Of a DNA stretch of 64,000 bases, positions 24,899 to 33,520 are shown in pieces. The position numbers and the translations under genes were made by a program. The DNA is from Pseudomonas sp. GCEP-101. Its GTDB lineage: Bacteria > Pseudomonadota > Gammaproteobacteria > Pseudomonadales > Pseudomonadaceae. The notes under the pieces are model-generated. The model saw only the letters and a list, made by a program, of their open reading frames with translations. It made no database searches and was not told the DNA's origin. Where the stretch lies: NCBI RefSeq assembly GCF_025133575.1, contig NZ_CP104011.1, positions 3,480,965 through 3,544,964 of the forward strand, read 5' to 3'. Positions within the stretch are counted from its first letter, which is position 1. Each line of letters begins with the position of its first letter.

Positions 24899-26647
24899 TC
24901 ACTCGGCGGTGAGGATGTGCAGGCTGTAGCCGGGCATGTTCTTCGCGTGTCGCTTGGCCTCCGACGCCAGCCCCGCGAGTTGGCTGGCATCCAGCCGCTG
25001 CCCAGCGCCGCTCTTCACGTGCACCACGCCGATCGACAATGACAGCAGCGGATATTCCTCGCGCCGGCCCTGGCGGTTGTGCGCGACGAAGCAGCCTGCG
25101 TCCAGATGCTCGCGGTTGTAGAAGCGCCGGCACTGGCCCTGGAAATCCTCCAGCAGGTGATTGAGCCGTTCGCGCCAGTCCTGCGTGCCCAGCACCAGCA
25201 TGAAATCGTCGCCGCCGATGTGGCCGACGAAGTCCCGCGTCGGGTCCACGCGCTCGCCCAGGCACTGCGCCAGGCAGAGCAGCACTTCATCGCCACGGGC
25301 GTAGCCATAGAGGTCGTTGAAGGGCTTGAAGCTGTCGATGTCGACGTAGCACACCACGGCTTCGCGGCCCTGTTGCAGCAGGCGCGACAGACACTGCTGG
25401 ATCGGCACGTTGCCCGGCAGCAGGGTCAGCGGGTTGGCGTGGCGGGCCTGGCGGATCTTCAGTTCGGTGATCAGCTTGAGCACGTCGATCACCCGGCCCA
25501 GGCCGAGGTAGCGGCCGTTCAGGGTGATGATGAAGTCCTCCTCGATGCGTTGCCGCGCGCGGCTGGTGAGCAGGCGGCTGACCTGCTGCAGCGACTGGCT
25601 GCGCTCCACCGCGAGAAAGTCCTCGCTCATCAGCCGGCTGATCGGCTTGCGCGCATACAGCTCCGGTGCGAAGGGCTTGAGCAGGGCATCCGACAGCGCA
25701 TGGCGATGGACGATGCCCACCGGCTGTTCGTCGCGGTTCAGCACCGCCAGGGAGTTCAGGTTGGCCTGGGCGCGGAAGGCTTCCAGCACGTCGCCGATGG
25801 GCGTGCTGTCGCGCACCGCCGGCTGCTCCAGCAGTAGGGGTTCGAGGTCCGACTGGTCCTCGGCGAGCAGGGCGCCGGCGCTGTCGACTTCCGGGAGCAG
25901 GGCGCGGGCATCGCGCGGAGGGGATTCGTTGGGGCGGCCGAGCAGGTAGCCCTGCACCAGGTCCACGCCCATTTCCGAGAGCACCGCCAGTTCTTCGGCA
26001 ATCTCGATGCCTTCGGCGATCACCTGGGCGCGGGAGGCGTGGGCCATCTTCAGGATCGAGCCGACGAACTCGCGCTTCACCGCATCCAGGTGGATGCCTT
26101 CGATGAAATGGCGGTCGATCTTCACATAGTCCGGGCGCAGTTCGGACCACAGGCGCAGGCTGGAATAGCCGGCGCCCAGGTCATCGAGGGCGATGGAGAA
26201 GCCCATGGCGCGGTAGTGGTGCAGCGCCGTGTCGAGCAGGGTGAAATCCTCGATGGGCGTCTGCTCGGTCAGCTCGATCACCACGTCGCTGGGCGAGATG
26301 CCGAAGGTCTGCAGCAGTTGAAGCGTGCGGCCGGGCTGGTGGGTCGGTTCCAGCAGCGACTCCGGCGAGACGTTGAGGAACAGCTTGCCCGCCAGCTTCA
26401 GGTCGCGGAAACGCGCGCAGGCCTTGCGCCGGCAAAGCAGCTCCAGCTGGCTCAGACGACCGCTGCTGCGGGCGATGCTGAACAGCGTCAGCGGAGAGTG
26501 CAGCGGGCCGTTGGACGGGCCGCGTGTAAGGGCCTCGTAGCCCACCAGGCGCCGTTCCGACAGCGACAGGATGGGCTGGAACAGGCAGTGCAGGTCGCCG
26601 TGAGCGAGGATCTGGTCCAGCGCGCTCAACTGCTCGGTGACGGTCAT
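24899..26647 (-). CDS. EAL-CBS-GGDEF cyclic-di-GMP protein
   Basis: 582 aa, soluble, with the order EAL (about 15-250), two CBS repeats (about 280-395), GGDEF (about 415-575). The EAL part keeps EAL (YEALTRG), IELTE, DDLGAGYSS, KIDRHFI, EGIE and the QGYLLGRP end, so phosphodiesterase activity is plausible. The GGDEF signature reads GGDDF, which conserves acidic character but departs from GGDEF/GGEEF. Start is ATG 26647; the ATG 27 bp upstream is weaker. CBS repeats suggest adenine-nucleotide sensing. Position matches PA3258. Confidence 0.88.
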   Translation of the reverse strand: MTVTEQLSALDQILAHGDLHCLFQPILSLSERRLVGYEALTRGPSNGPLHSPLTLFSIARSSGRLSQLELLCRRKACARFRDLKLAGKLFLNVSPESLLEPTHQPGRTLQLLQTFGISPSDVVIELTEQTPIEDFTLLDTALHHYRAMGFSIALDDLGAGYSSLRLWSELRPDYVKIDRHFIEGIHLDAVKREFVGSILKMAHASRAQVIAEGIEIAEELAVLSEMGVDLVQGYLLGRPNESPPRDARALLPEVDSAGALLAEDQSDLEPLLLEQPAVRDSTPIGDVLEAFRAQANLNSLAVLNRDEQPVGIVHRHALSDALLKPFAPELYARKPISRLMSEDFLAVERSQSLQQVSRLLTSRARQRIEEDFIITLNGRYLGLGRVIDVLKLITELKIRQARHANPLTLLPGNVPIQQCLSRLLQQGREAVVCYVDIDSFKPFNDLYGYARGDEVLLCLAQCLGERVDPTRDFVGHIGGDDFMLVLGTQDWRERLNHLLEDFQGQCRRFYNREHLDAGCFVAHNRQGRREEYPLLSLSIGVVHVKSGAGQRLDASQLAGLASEAKRHAKNMPGYSLHILTAE

Positions 26648-26664
26648 GACGGTTCTCGGTGGCT

Positions 26665-26694
26665 GGAAAAGCAAAGGGCCGGTTTCCCGGCCCT
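26665..26694 (-). terminator. Rho-independent terminator after prc
   Basis: On the minus strand AGGGCCGG-GAAA-CCGGCCCT is followed by TTTGCTTTT. It lies 43 bp past the prc stop and just before the EAL-GGDEF gene. Confidence 0.8.
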
Positions 26695-26736
26695 GTGCAT
26701 TTCACGACAGTGTCATGACTGTTTGATGTCACCCGA

Positions 26737-28815
26737 TCAGTGTTTGGCCACCTGAGAATCCAGATTCAGGTAATCGATCAGGATATGCCCGGATTCGGTG
26801 AGGTAGGCGTCGTCCTGCGGCTTGGTCTTGTCCTCTTCCGGCAGGGCGTTCTCGTCTTCCTTCTTCAGCTCCTTGAGCGGTTCCTGGCCCTTGGATTTGC
26901 GCAGGGCGTTCTCCATGGCCAGTTGACGGTTCTCGATGCTGGTCTGCTGGGCGCGACGCTTGGCTTCGTTGAGGCTGACGGTCTTTTCCTTCATCAGCTC
27001 CTGGGCCAGGGCGAGGCGCTCGCGGGCGTAGACGAAGTCCGCGTTGTGCTCGGTGCGCGCATCGTGACGGGTGCGCAGCTGGTCGAGGAACGGCTTGAAC
27101 GGATCGGCCTGAGCCTTCAGCGCGGGCTTGATGGTGTCCCACGGCATCGAGTCGGGCAGGGCGCTTTCGCCGATTTCCTTGTCGTCGACGATGGACGGGT
27201 AGCTGATGTCCGGGATCACGCCCTGGTGCTGGGTGCTCTGGCCGGAGACGCGGTAGAACTTGGCCAGGGTCAGCTTCAGCTCGCCATGGTTCAGCGGCTG
27301 GATGGTCTGCACGGTGCCCTTGCCGAAAGTCTGGCCACCGACGATGAGCGCGCGATGGTAGTCCTGCATGGCGCCGGCGAAGATCTCCGACGCCGAGGCG
27401 GACAGGCGGTTGACCAGCACGGTCATCGGGCCGGTGTAGTAGGCCTTGCCTTCGTCATCGTTGAGCACGTCGACGCGGCCGTCGCTGTTGCGCACCAGCA
27501 CGGTCGGGCCCTGGTCGATGAACAGGCCGGTCAGCTCGGTGGCTTCCTGCAGCGAGCCGCCGCCGTTGTTGCGCAGGTCGATGACGATGCCGTCGACCTT
27601 GTCCTTCTGCAGTTCGCCGATCAGCTTCTTCACGTCGCGGGTGGTGGACTTGTAGTCCGGATCGCCGGCGCGGTAGGCCTTGAAGTCGAGGTAGAACGCC
27701 GGCACGTCGATGATGCCCAGCTTGTAGTTCTTGCCTTCGTGGTCGATGGTGATTTCCGACTTCTTCGCCGCCTGGTCTTCCAGCTTCACCGCCTCGCGGG
27801 TGATGGTGACGATCTTGCTGGTCTGGTCGTTCGGCGCGTTGGTCGAGGGGATCACCTCCAGGCGGACCTGCGAGCCTTTCGGGCCGCGGATCAGCTTGAC
27901 CACTTCATCCAGGCGCCAGCCGACCACGTCGACCATCTCGCCCTTGCCCTGGGCGACGCCGATGATCTTGTCGGAGGTGGCGATCTGCTTGCTCTTCTCA
28001 GCGGGGCCGGCCGGTACCAGGCGCACGACCTTGACGTAGTCGTTGTCGCTCTGCAGCACGGCGCCGATGCCTTCCAGCGAGAGGCTCATGTTGATGTCGA
28101 AGTTTTCCGCGCTGTCCGGCGACAGGTACTGGGTGTGCGGGTCGTAGGTCTGCGCGAAGGCGTTGATGTAGGCCTGGAAGATGTCTTCGCTGCGGGTCTG
28201 CTCCAGGCGCATCAGCTGGTTCTTGTAGCGCTTGGTCAGCTGTTCCTGGATGGCCTTGTTGTCCTTGCCGGCGATCTTCAGGCGCAGGACCTCGTCCTTC
28301 ACCTTCTTGCGCCACAGCTCATCCAGCGCGGCGCTGTCCTTCGCCCAGGGCGACTTCTCGCGGTCGATTTCCAGCGTTTCGTCGGTGGTGAAGTCCATCT
28401 TGTCGACGCCCTTGTTCAGGGTTGCCAGGGCGAAGTCCAGGCGCTCCTTAAGGCGATCGAGGTGACGCTTGTAGATGGTGAAGCCGGGCTCCAGCTCGCC
28501 GCTCTTGAGGAAGTCGTCGAACTGGGTGCGCCAGGGCGCGAACTGGTCGATGTCGGCGGCGGTGAAGTACATGCGCGCCGGATCGAGGGTCTTGAGGTAG
28601 CTGTCGTAGATTTTTGCCGAGCGCTCGTCGTTCAGCGGCGGCTTGTTGTAGTGATGGCGCTTGAGCAGCTCAACGATGTTGAGGCTGGCGATCACCTGAT
28701 CCCGGTCTGGTTGCAGGCCGTCCCAGACGTTCGGGCTGGTGGTCGCTGCGAACGAGGAAAGGGCGGTTGCGCCGAGGATGAACAACAGGGCGGTACGGGG
28801 CAAAAATCGCTTCAT
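26737..28815 (-). CDS. prc: Periplasmic tail-specific protease Prc/AlgO
   Basis: 692 aa from MKRFLPRTALLF, with a signal peptide ending near ALSSFA. N-terminal helical region, PDZ domain (about 235-330; LEGIGAVLQSDNDYVKVVRL), then the S41 protease with the Ser-Lys dyad in LSASASEIFAGAMQDY and TFGKGTVQ. A C-terminal DUF3340-type region follows. It degrades proteins with unstructured C-termini; in P. aeruginosa it (AlgO) feeds the AlgU envelope-stress/alginate cascade. An in-frame ATG at 28848 would lengthen the signal region. Position matches PA3257. Confidence 0.93.
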   Translation of the reverse strand: MKRFLPRTALLFILGATALSSFAATTSPNVWDGLQPDRDQVIASLNIVELLKRHHYNKPPLNDERSAKIYDSYLKTLDPARMYFTAADIDQFAPWRTQFDDFLKSGELEPGFTIYKRHLDRLKERLDFALATLNKGVDKMDFTTDETLEIDREKSPWAKDSAALDELWRKKVKDEVLRLKIAGKDNKAIQEQLTKRYKNQLMRLEQTRSEDIFQAYINAFAQTYDPHTQYLSPDSAENFDINMSLSLEGIGAVLQSDNDYVKVVRLVPAGPAEKSKQIATSDKIIGVAQGKGEMVDVVGWRLDEVVKLIRGPKGSQVRLEVIPSTNAPNDQTSKIVTITREAVKLEDQAAKKSEITIDHEGKNYKLGIIDVPAFYLDFKAYRAGDPDYKSTTRDVKKLIGELQKDKVDGIVIDLRNNGGGSLQEATELTGLFIDQGPTVLVRNSDGRVDVLNDDEGKAYYTGPMTVLVNRLSASASEIFAGAMQDYHRALIVGGQTFGKGTVQTIQPLNHGELKLTLAKFYRVSGQSTQHQGVIPDISYPSIVDDKEIGESALPDSMPWDTIKPALKAQADPFKPFLDQLRTRHDARTEHNADFVYARERLALAQELMKEKTVSLNEAKRRAQQTSIENRQLAMENALRKSKGQEPLKELKKEDENALPEEDKTKPQDDAYLTESGHILIDYLNLDSQVAKH

Positions 28816-28900
28816 GCTGATTCGACTGATCGCGGAGTTATGACGCATATTAGGCCGTAATTGGCGGCGCCGGGTTCAATCGCAGGTGAATTCGGCGCAG

Positions 28901-28930
28901 AAAAAGGGCCCGACCATACGGAGCGGGCCC
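28901..28930 (-). terminator. Leftward terminator-like hairpin upstream of prc
   Basis: Read leftward: GGGCCCG, an 11-nt loop, CGGGCCC, then TTTTT. A textbook rho-independent terminator pointing towards prc and located between the divergent prc and oxidoreductase genes. It may attenuate prc transcription or block antisense transcription leaving the oxidoreductase gene. Confidence 0.7.
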
Positions 28931-28953
28931 TGCGAAGTCACTATGGAGGCAGC

Positions 28954-29916
28954 GTGAACGCATTGCAAGGTATCGAAGGGCGAGTGGAATGGGCTGAGCG
29001 CGCCAATCCGACTTGTGCGCAGGGGCAGATCCGCATCCAGGTCGCGGCGGCCGGGCTCAACCGCGCCGACCTGCTGCAGGTGGCCGGCCATTATCCGCCG
29101 CCGCCGGGGGCGAGCGACGTCATCGGCCTGGAATGCGCCGGCGTGGTGACCGAAGTCGGCGCCGGCAGCACCTGGCAGGTGGGCGACCGCGTGTGTGCGC
29201 TGCTGGCCGGCGGCGGCATGGCCGAGCAGGTGGTGGTGGACGAACGCCATGCGCTGCCGGTGCCCGCGGGCCTGAGCCTGGCCGAAGCCGCCGCGCTGCC
29301 GGAGGTGTACGCCACGGCCTGGCTGAACCTGTTCATGCTCGGCGCGCTGCAACCGGGCGAGAAGGTGTTGCTGCACGCGGGCGCCAGCGGTGTGGGTTCC
29401 GCCGGCATCCAGCTGTGCAAGGCGTTCGGCAGCCCGTGCTGGGTCAGCGTCGGGTCCGCCGACCGCCTGGCCTACTGTGAAGCGCTGGGGGCCGAAGGCG
29501 GCGCGCTGCGCGGCGAGAGCCTGGAATCGCTGCGGGATTTTGCCCCGTTCGACGTCATCCTTGATCCGGTGGGCGCGAATTACGCCCAGCTGGACCTGGA
29601 AATCCTCGGCCGCGACGGACGATGGGTGGTTATCGGGCTGATGGGTGGTCGCAAGGCCGAGCTGGACCTCGCCCTGCTGCTGGGCAAGCGTATCCAGCTG
29701 ATCGGCTCCACCCTGCGCTCGCGCGATGCCGACTACAAGGCGCGACTGATCGCCGAGCTGGGGCAGAAGGTCTGGCCGCTGTTCGAATCCGGCCAGCTCA
29801 GCCCGCAGCTGGAGCGCACCTTCCCGATCCGGGATGCACAGAGCGCCTTCGATGCCCTGGCGAGCAACCAGGTACAGGGCAAGGTGGTGGTGCTGATCGA
29901 CGAGAGCCTGAGCTGA
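28954..29916 (+). CDS. Zinc-free quinone oxidoreductase (MDR family)
   Basis: 320 aa from GTG 28954, behind GGAGG. An N-terminal GroES-like fold (GLNRADLLQVAGHYPPPPGA) precedes a Rossmann domain (LLHAGASGVGSAGIQLCKAFG) for NADPH. The Cys/His set of zinc alcohol dehydrogenases is missing. It resembles human PIG3/TP53I3-type quinone reductases. Position matches PA3256. Confidence 0.88.
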   Translation: MNALQGIEGRVEWAERANPTCAQGQIRIQVAAAGLNRADLLQVAGHYPPPPGASDVIGLECAGVVTEVGAGSTWQVGDRVCALLAGGGMAEQVVVDERHALPVPAGLSLAEAAALPEVYATAWLNLFMLGALQPGEKVLLHAGASGVGSAGIQLCKAFGSPCWVSVGSADRLAYCEALGAEGGALRGESLESLRDFAPFDVILDPVGANYAQLDLEILGRDGRWVVIGLMGGRKAELDLALLLGKRIQLIGSTLRSRDADYKARLIAELGQKVWPLFESGQLSPQLERTFPIRDAQSAFDALASNQVQGKVVVLIDESLS

Positions 29917-29955
29917 GGCTCGGCGAGCCAGCTCGCGCCTGCAGAACCGCAGATG

Positions 29956-29981
29956 AAAAGGGCCGCTTCCGCGGCCCTTTT
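29956..29981. terminator. Bidirectional terminator
   Basis: AAAAGGGCCGC-TTCC-GCGGCCCTTTT between the convergent oxidoreductase and HAD phosphatase genes. Confidence 0.92.
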
Positions 29982-29994
29982 CCATTGCGCGACG

Positions 29995-30648
29995 TCACTT
30001 CCAGTTGAGGACGTCCCAGCCCATCTTCTGCGCGTGTTCCAGCAGCACCGGGTCAGCGTTCACCACGTGCGGCTTGCCCACCAGCTTGAGCAGCGGCAGG
30101 TCGTTGCGCGAGTCGGAGTAGAAGTGCGCCTCGGCCAGTTGGCTGTCGTCGCCTTCGAGCAGGTCGAGCAGGCGCAGCACCTTGCCTTCGCGGTAGGTGA
30201 GCACGCCGACGGTGCGACCGGTGTAGTGGCCGTTCACCACCTCCAGGTCAATGGCCAGTACCTCGTCGATGCCGATGCGTTCGGCGATCGGTTGCACCAG
30301 GTGCACGCCGGAGGCGGAGATCACCAGCGGGCGGTCGCCGCCCTCGCGATGGCGGGCGAGGGTGGCGCAGGCGTCGCTGTGGATCAGCGGTTCGATCACG
30401 TCCTCGACGAAGGTGCCCACTTCGCGCTCGATTTCCTCCACGCTGCGCCCGGCCATCGGCTCCAGGGTGAAGGCCATGTAATCCTCCATGGGCAGCTTGC
30501 CCTGCGCGTACAGCGCCATCAGTTCGGCGTCGCGCTTGAGGAACGACTCCGCGTCCACCCAGCCCAGATCGGCCATGCGCTGGCTCCACAGGCTCGCGCA
30601 ATCGCCGTCGATCAGGGTGTCGTCGAGGTCGAATATCACCAGGGCCAT
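29995..30648 (-). CDS. HAD-IB phosphatase (SerB-like)
   Basis: 217 aa. HAD motif I FDLDDTLI, motif II VISASG, motif III/IV YSDSRNDLPLL, so the catalytic set is complete. The start ATG overlaps the stop of the ABC ATPase gene by one base (TGATG), making it the last gene of the import operon. It may strip phosphate from the imported or processed substrate (inference). Position matches PA3255. Confidence 0.88.
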   Translation of the reverse strand: MALVIFDLDDTLIDGDCASLWSQRMADLGWVDAESFLKRDAELMALYAQGKLPMEDYMAFTLEPMAGRSVEEIEREVGTFVEDVIEPLIHSDACATLARHREGGDRPLVISASGVHLVQPIAERIGIDEVLAIDLEVVNGHYTGRTVGVLTYREGKVLRLLDLLEGDDSQLAEAHFYSDSRNDLPLLKLVGKPHVVNADPVLLEHAQKMGWDVLNWK

Positions 30649-31643
30649 CAGGCCACCTCCCGAATGCTTTCACTATCGATTTGCAGGCCGAGCTGGGTGC
30701 CGGCCGGGTAGAGGCGCTCGGCGCTGCGGTTGAGGACGTCCACGGTCAGCTCGACGCCATTGGCGTCGACCCGGTAGCGGATCACGTTGCCCAGCAGGCT
30801 GTGGGAGAGTACCCGAACCGGGATGCCTTCGCCCGGCTCCACGCTCAGGCGCAGGGATTCGGGGCGGATCGCCACCTGCTGGCGGAACGGCCGGTCCAGC
30901 AGCCTGGTGGCCTGGGCGGCATCGAGCAGGTTGTAGTTGCCGATGAAGCCGGCGGCGAAGGCGTTCTCCGGCGCGGTGTAGAGGGTTTCGGCGTCGCCGC
31001 TCTGGACGATGCGCCCGGCGTTCATCAGCACGATGCGGTCGGACAGCGTCAACGCTTCTTCCTGGTCATGGGTGACGAACACCGTGGTCAGTTTCAATTC
31101 CTGCTGGATGCGGCGGATCTGCTCGCGCAGGTGCTTGCGGATGCGCGCGTCCAGCGCCGACAGCGGCTCGTCGAGCAGCAGCAGGCGGGGGCGGGTGACC
31201 AGCGAACGGGCCAGGGCGACGCGCTGGCACTGGCCGCCGGAAAGCTGGTGCGGGTAGCGCGCGGCCAACGGGCCGAGCTCGACCATCTCCAGGGCCTCGC
31301 GCACGCGCTGGGCCGACTCCGCCGCCGGTACCTTCTGCATGCGCAGGCCGAAGGCGACGTTCTGCTCCACGGTCATGTTGGGGAACAGCGCGTAGCTCTG
31401 GAACACCATGGCGATGCCGCGCTTCTGCGGGCTCTTGGGCACGATGTCCTCGCCATCGAGCAGGATGCGCCCGCTGTCCACCGCGGTGAGGCCGGCGATG
31501 CAGCGCAGCAGGGTGGACTTGCCGCAGCCGCTGGGGCCGAGCAGGGTGACGAACTCGCCGCGCTCGGCGGCGAAATCGATGTCCTGGAACACCGTGGTGG
31601 TGCCGTAGCTCTTGTTCAGTGTCTCGACGCTGAGGAAGCTCAT
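30648..31643 (-). CDS. ABC transporter ATPase (PotA/PhnT type)
   Basis: 331 aa. Walker A GPSGCGKST, Q loop VFQSYALF, Walker B LLLLDEPLSALD and H loop VTHDQEE are present. The signature reads LSGGQCQRVALARS; Cys replaces the second Gln/Glu of LSGGQQQR. A C-terminal TOBE domain (about 250-331) closes the protein. The ATG overlaps the stop of the permease gene (ATGA). Same layout as the spermidine/phosphonate ATPases. Confidence 0.9.
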   Translation of the reverse strand: MSFLSVETLNKSYGTTTVFQDIDFAAERGEFVTLLGPSGCGKSTLLRCIAGLTAVDSGRILLDGEDIVPKSPQKRGIAMVFQSYALFPNMTVEQNVAFGLRMQKVPAAESAQRVREALEMVELGPLAARYPHQLSGGQCQRVALARSLVTRPRLLLLDEPLSALDARIRKHLREQIRRIQQELKLTTVFVTHDQEEALTLSDRIVLMNAGRIVQSGDAETLYTAPENAFAAGFIGNYNLLDAAQATRLLDRPFRQQVAIRPESLRLSVEPGEGIPVRVLSHSLLGNVIRYRVDANGVELTVDVLNRSAERLYPAGTQLGLQIDSESIREVA

Positions 31644-32425
31644 GCCTTGTCCTTGCTTAAACGGTTCGCCGCCCAGGTGAGCAGCAGGACGAAGAGGAAG
31701 TAGGAAACCACCACCGCGCTGGTGTAGTGGCCGCTGCTGTTGCGCATGTTGTTGAGGAACACCTGCAGCGTTTCGTAGCGGGTGCCCACCAGCAGGTTGG
31801 CGAAGACGAACTCGCCAATGAGGAAGCTGAAGGACAGGAACAGCGCCACCATCAGGCCCTTGCGCAGGTTCGGCAGCACCACCAGCAGGGCGGCCTGCCA
31901 GGTGCTGGCGCCGAGCAGGTGGGCGGCGTCCATCAGGTCGTGCAGGTTGATCGCCTGCAGGTTGTTGCTGATCGCCCGGTACATGAACGGCAGGGCGATG
32001 GTGAAGTAGCAGCCGATCAGGATCCACGGCGTGCCCACGATGGGCACCGGGCCCGAGGCATAGAGCTGCAGCAGGCCCACCGACGACACCACTGGCGGCA
32101 CCGCGAAGGGCAGCAGGATCAGCACGTTCATCAGCGCGTCCAGGCGCGGGAAGTAGTAGTGGATGACGAACATCAGCGGCAGCACCAGCACCACGCTGAG
32201 GATCAGCGCGCCGAAGCACACCAGCAGCGACTGGCCGAAGGCGACGAGGAAGCGCGGGTCGCTCCACAGGGTCAGGAACCACTTCAGGGTCAGGCCGTCC
32301 GGCAATACGCTGGCGCTCCACGAGGTGGCCAGCGAGTAGAGCAGGGTGGCGGCCAGCGGCACCAGCAGGATGAGGAACAGCGCGTAGACCACCACGCGGT
32401 GGTACAGCGAACGTGGGTCTGCCAT
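31640..32425 (-). CDS. ABC transporter permease 2
   Basis: 261 aa, six predicted membrane segments, with the permease EAA-type loop DAAHLLGASTWQAALLVVLP. The start ATG 32425 and its site GAGGAAATGACTG lie entirely inside one arm of a perfect 23-bp inverted repeat, so initiation may be masked in the mRNA. It is separated from permease 1 by 255 bp, unlike the other overlapping genes in this operon. Position matches PA3253. Confidence 0.9.
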   Translation of the reverse strand: MADPRSLYHRVVVYALFLILLVPLAATLLYSLATSWSASVLPDGLTLKWFLTLWSDPRFLVAFGQSLLVCFGALILSVVLVLPLMFVIHYYFPRLDALMNVLILLPFAVPPVVSSVGLLQLYASGPVPIVGTPWILIGCYFTIALPFMYRAISNNLQAINLHDLMDAAHLLGASTWQAALLVVLPNLRKGLMVALFLSFSFLIGEFVFANLLVGTRYETLQVFLNNMRNSSGHYTSAVVVSYFLFVLLLTWAANRLSKDKA

Positions 32426-32678
32426 CAGTCATTTCCTCTGTTGCGACGGAGCCAGTTATTGCGCAGGGCGAGACGCGAGGAGGGTGGTTTGGTCATTCCA
32501 AATGAGCGACGAGCAACGCTGCACTGCGCAATAGCTGGCCCGTCCCTTCGGGTTGCGCCAGAAAGCGGCCCATGCCGCGTTGCAGCCTTTGCCAAGGGAA
32601 TGCCATTGGCGGCAGGCTGCGCCTTGCCTGGGCCACTTTCTGGCGGCAACGCAATCAGAGGAAATGACTGATGGCAGA
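32418..32678. repeat. Structured insert with 23-bp inverted repeats over the permease 2 start
   Basis: Perfect inverted arms at 32418-32440 and 32656-32678 (CAGAGGAAATGACTGATGGC plus AGA); with one bulge and one mismatch the match extends to about 31 bp. Two nested dyads lie between them: 32452-32466 with 32524-32538 (14 of 15 match), and 32553-32571 with 32630-32649, itself enclosing 32583-32595 with 32606-32619. The leftward transcript should fold into a long branched hairpin hiding the Shine-Dalgarno and ATG of permease 2. Confidence 0.85.
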
Positions 32679-32680
32679 TC

Positions 32681-33520
32681 CTATTTCGCGACATGGTAGC
32701 TCCGGCGCAGCAGCCACTGGTGGGCCAGGGTAATGATGCTCATCAGGCCGACCAGCACCATCGCCAGCGCACTGGCCAGGTTCGGGTCGAGGAACACGTC
32801 GCCAGAGACCAGCCCGGCGATGCGGATCGGCACCACGTTGAAGTTGCCGGTGGTCAGCGAGTAGACCGTGGCGTAGGCGCCCAGCGCGTTGGCCAGCAGG
32901 ATGACGAAGGTGCCCAGCAGGGCCGGCGTCAGCACCGGGATGCCGATGTACCGCCAGAACGCCCAGTGGCTGGCGCCCAGGAGAGCGGCGGATTCGCGCC
33001 AGTCCTCGCGCAGGGCGTCGAAGGCCGGGTAGAGCAGCATCACCCCCAGGGGAATCTGGAAGTAGGTGTAGAGGATGATCAGGCCGGTCTTCGAGTAGAG
33101 GTTGAAGTCCTCGATGATCCCCGCCTGTTTCAGCAGCAGCGTGATCGCGCCGTTGAAGCCCAGGATGATGATGAAGGCGAAGGCCAGCGGCACCCCGGCG
33201 AAGTTGCTGGTCATGTTGGCGAAGGCCATCACGAAGTCGCGCAGCTTGCTGTCCACCTGGCGCAGCGAGTAGCTGCCGAGGATGGCGACGAACAGCCCGA
33301 TCAGGCTCGACCACACCGAGATTTCCAGGCTGTAGCGGATCGCCTGCCGGTAGAACGGCGAGCCGAAGATCTCGCCGAAGTTGGCCAGGCCCCAGCCGTC
33401 GCCCGTGCGCACGCTGTTGATCATCACCCACAGCAGCGGTGCGAGCTGGAAGGCGAAGAAGAACAGCGCGAAGGGCAGCAGGCAGAGCAGGGCGAAGAGT
33501 TTTCCGGTGTTCGATCTCAT
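32681..33520 (-). CDS. ABC transporter permease 1
   Basis: 279 aa from MRSNTGKLF (ATG 33520, overlapping the upstream stop as ATGA). About six membrane segments and the cytoplasmic loop ESAALLGASHWAFWRYIGIPVLTPALLG typical of binding-protein-dependent permeases of the PotB/PhnU kind. It should form the channel with permease 2. Position matches PA3252. Confidence 0.9.
   Translation of the reverse strand: MRSNTGKLFALLCLLPFALFFFAFQLAPLLWVMINSVRTGDGWGLANFGEIFGSPFYRQAIRYSLEISVWSSLIGLFVAILGSYSLRQVDSKLRDFVMAFANMTSNFAGVPLAFAFIIILGFNGAITLLLKQAGIIEDFNLYSKTGLIILYTYFQIPLGVMLLYPAFDALREDWRESAALLGASHWAFWRYIGIPVLTPALLGTFVILLANALGAYATVYSLTTGNFNVVPIRIAGLVSGDVFLDPNLASALAMVLVGLMSIITLAHQWLLRRSYHVAK

Noticed and set aside
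32425..32694. An 89-codon open frame inside the inverted-repeat insert
   Set aside because: It lies entirely in palindromic sequence, begins within the permease 1 3' end and has no ribosome site. It is probably a by-product of the repeat.
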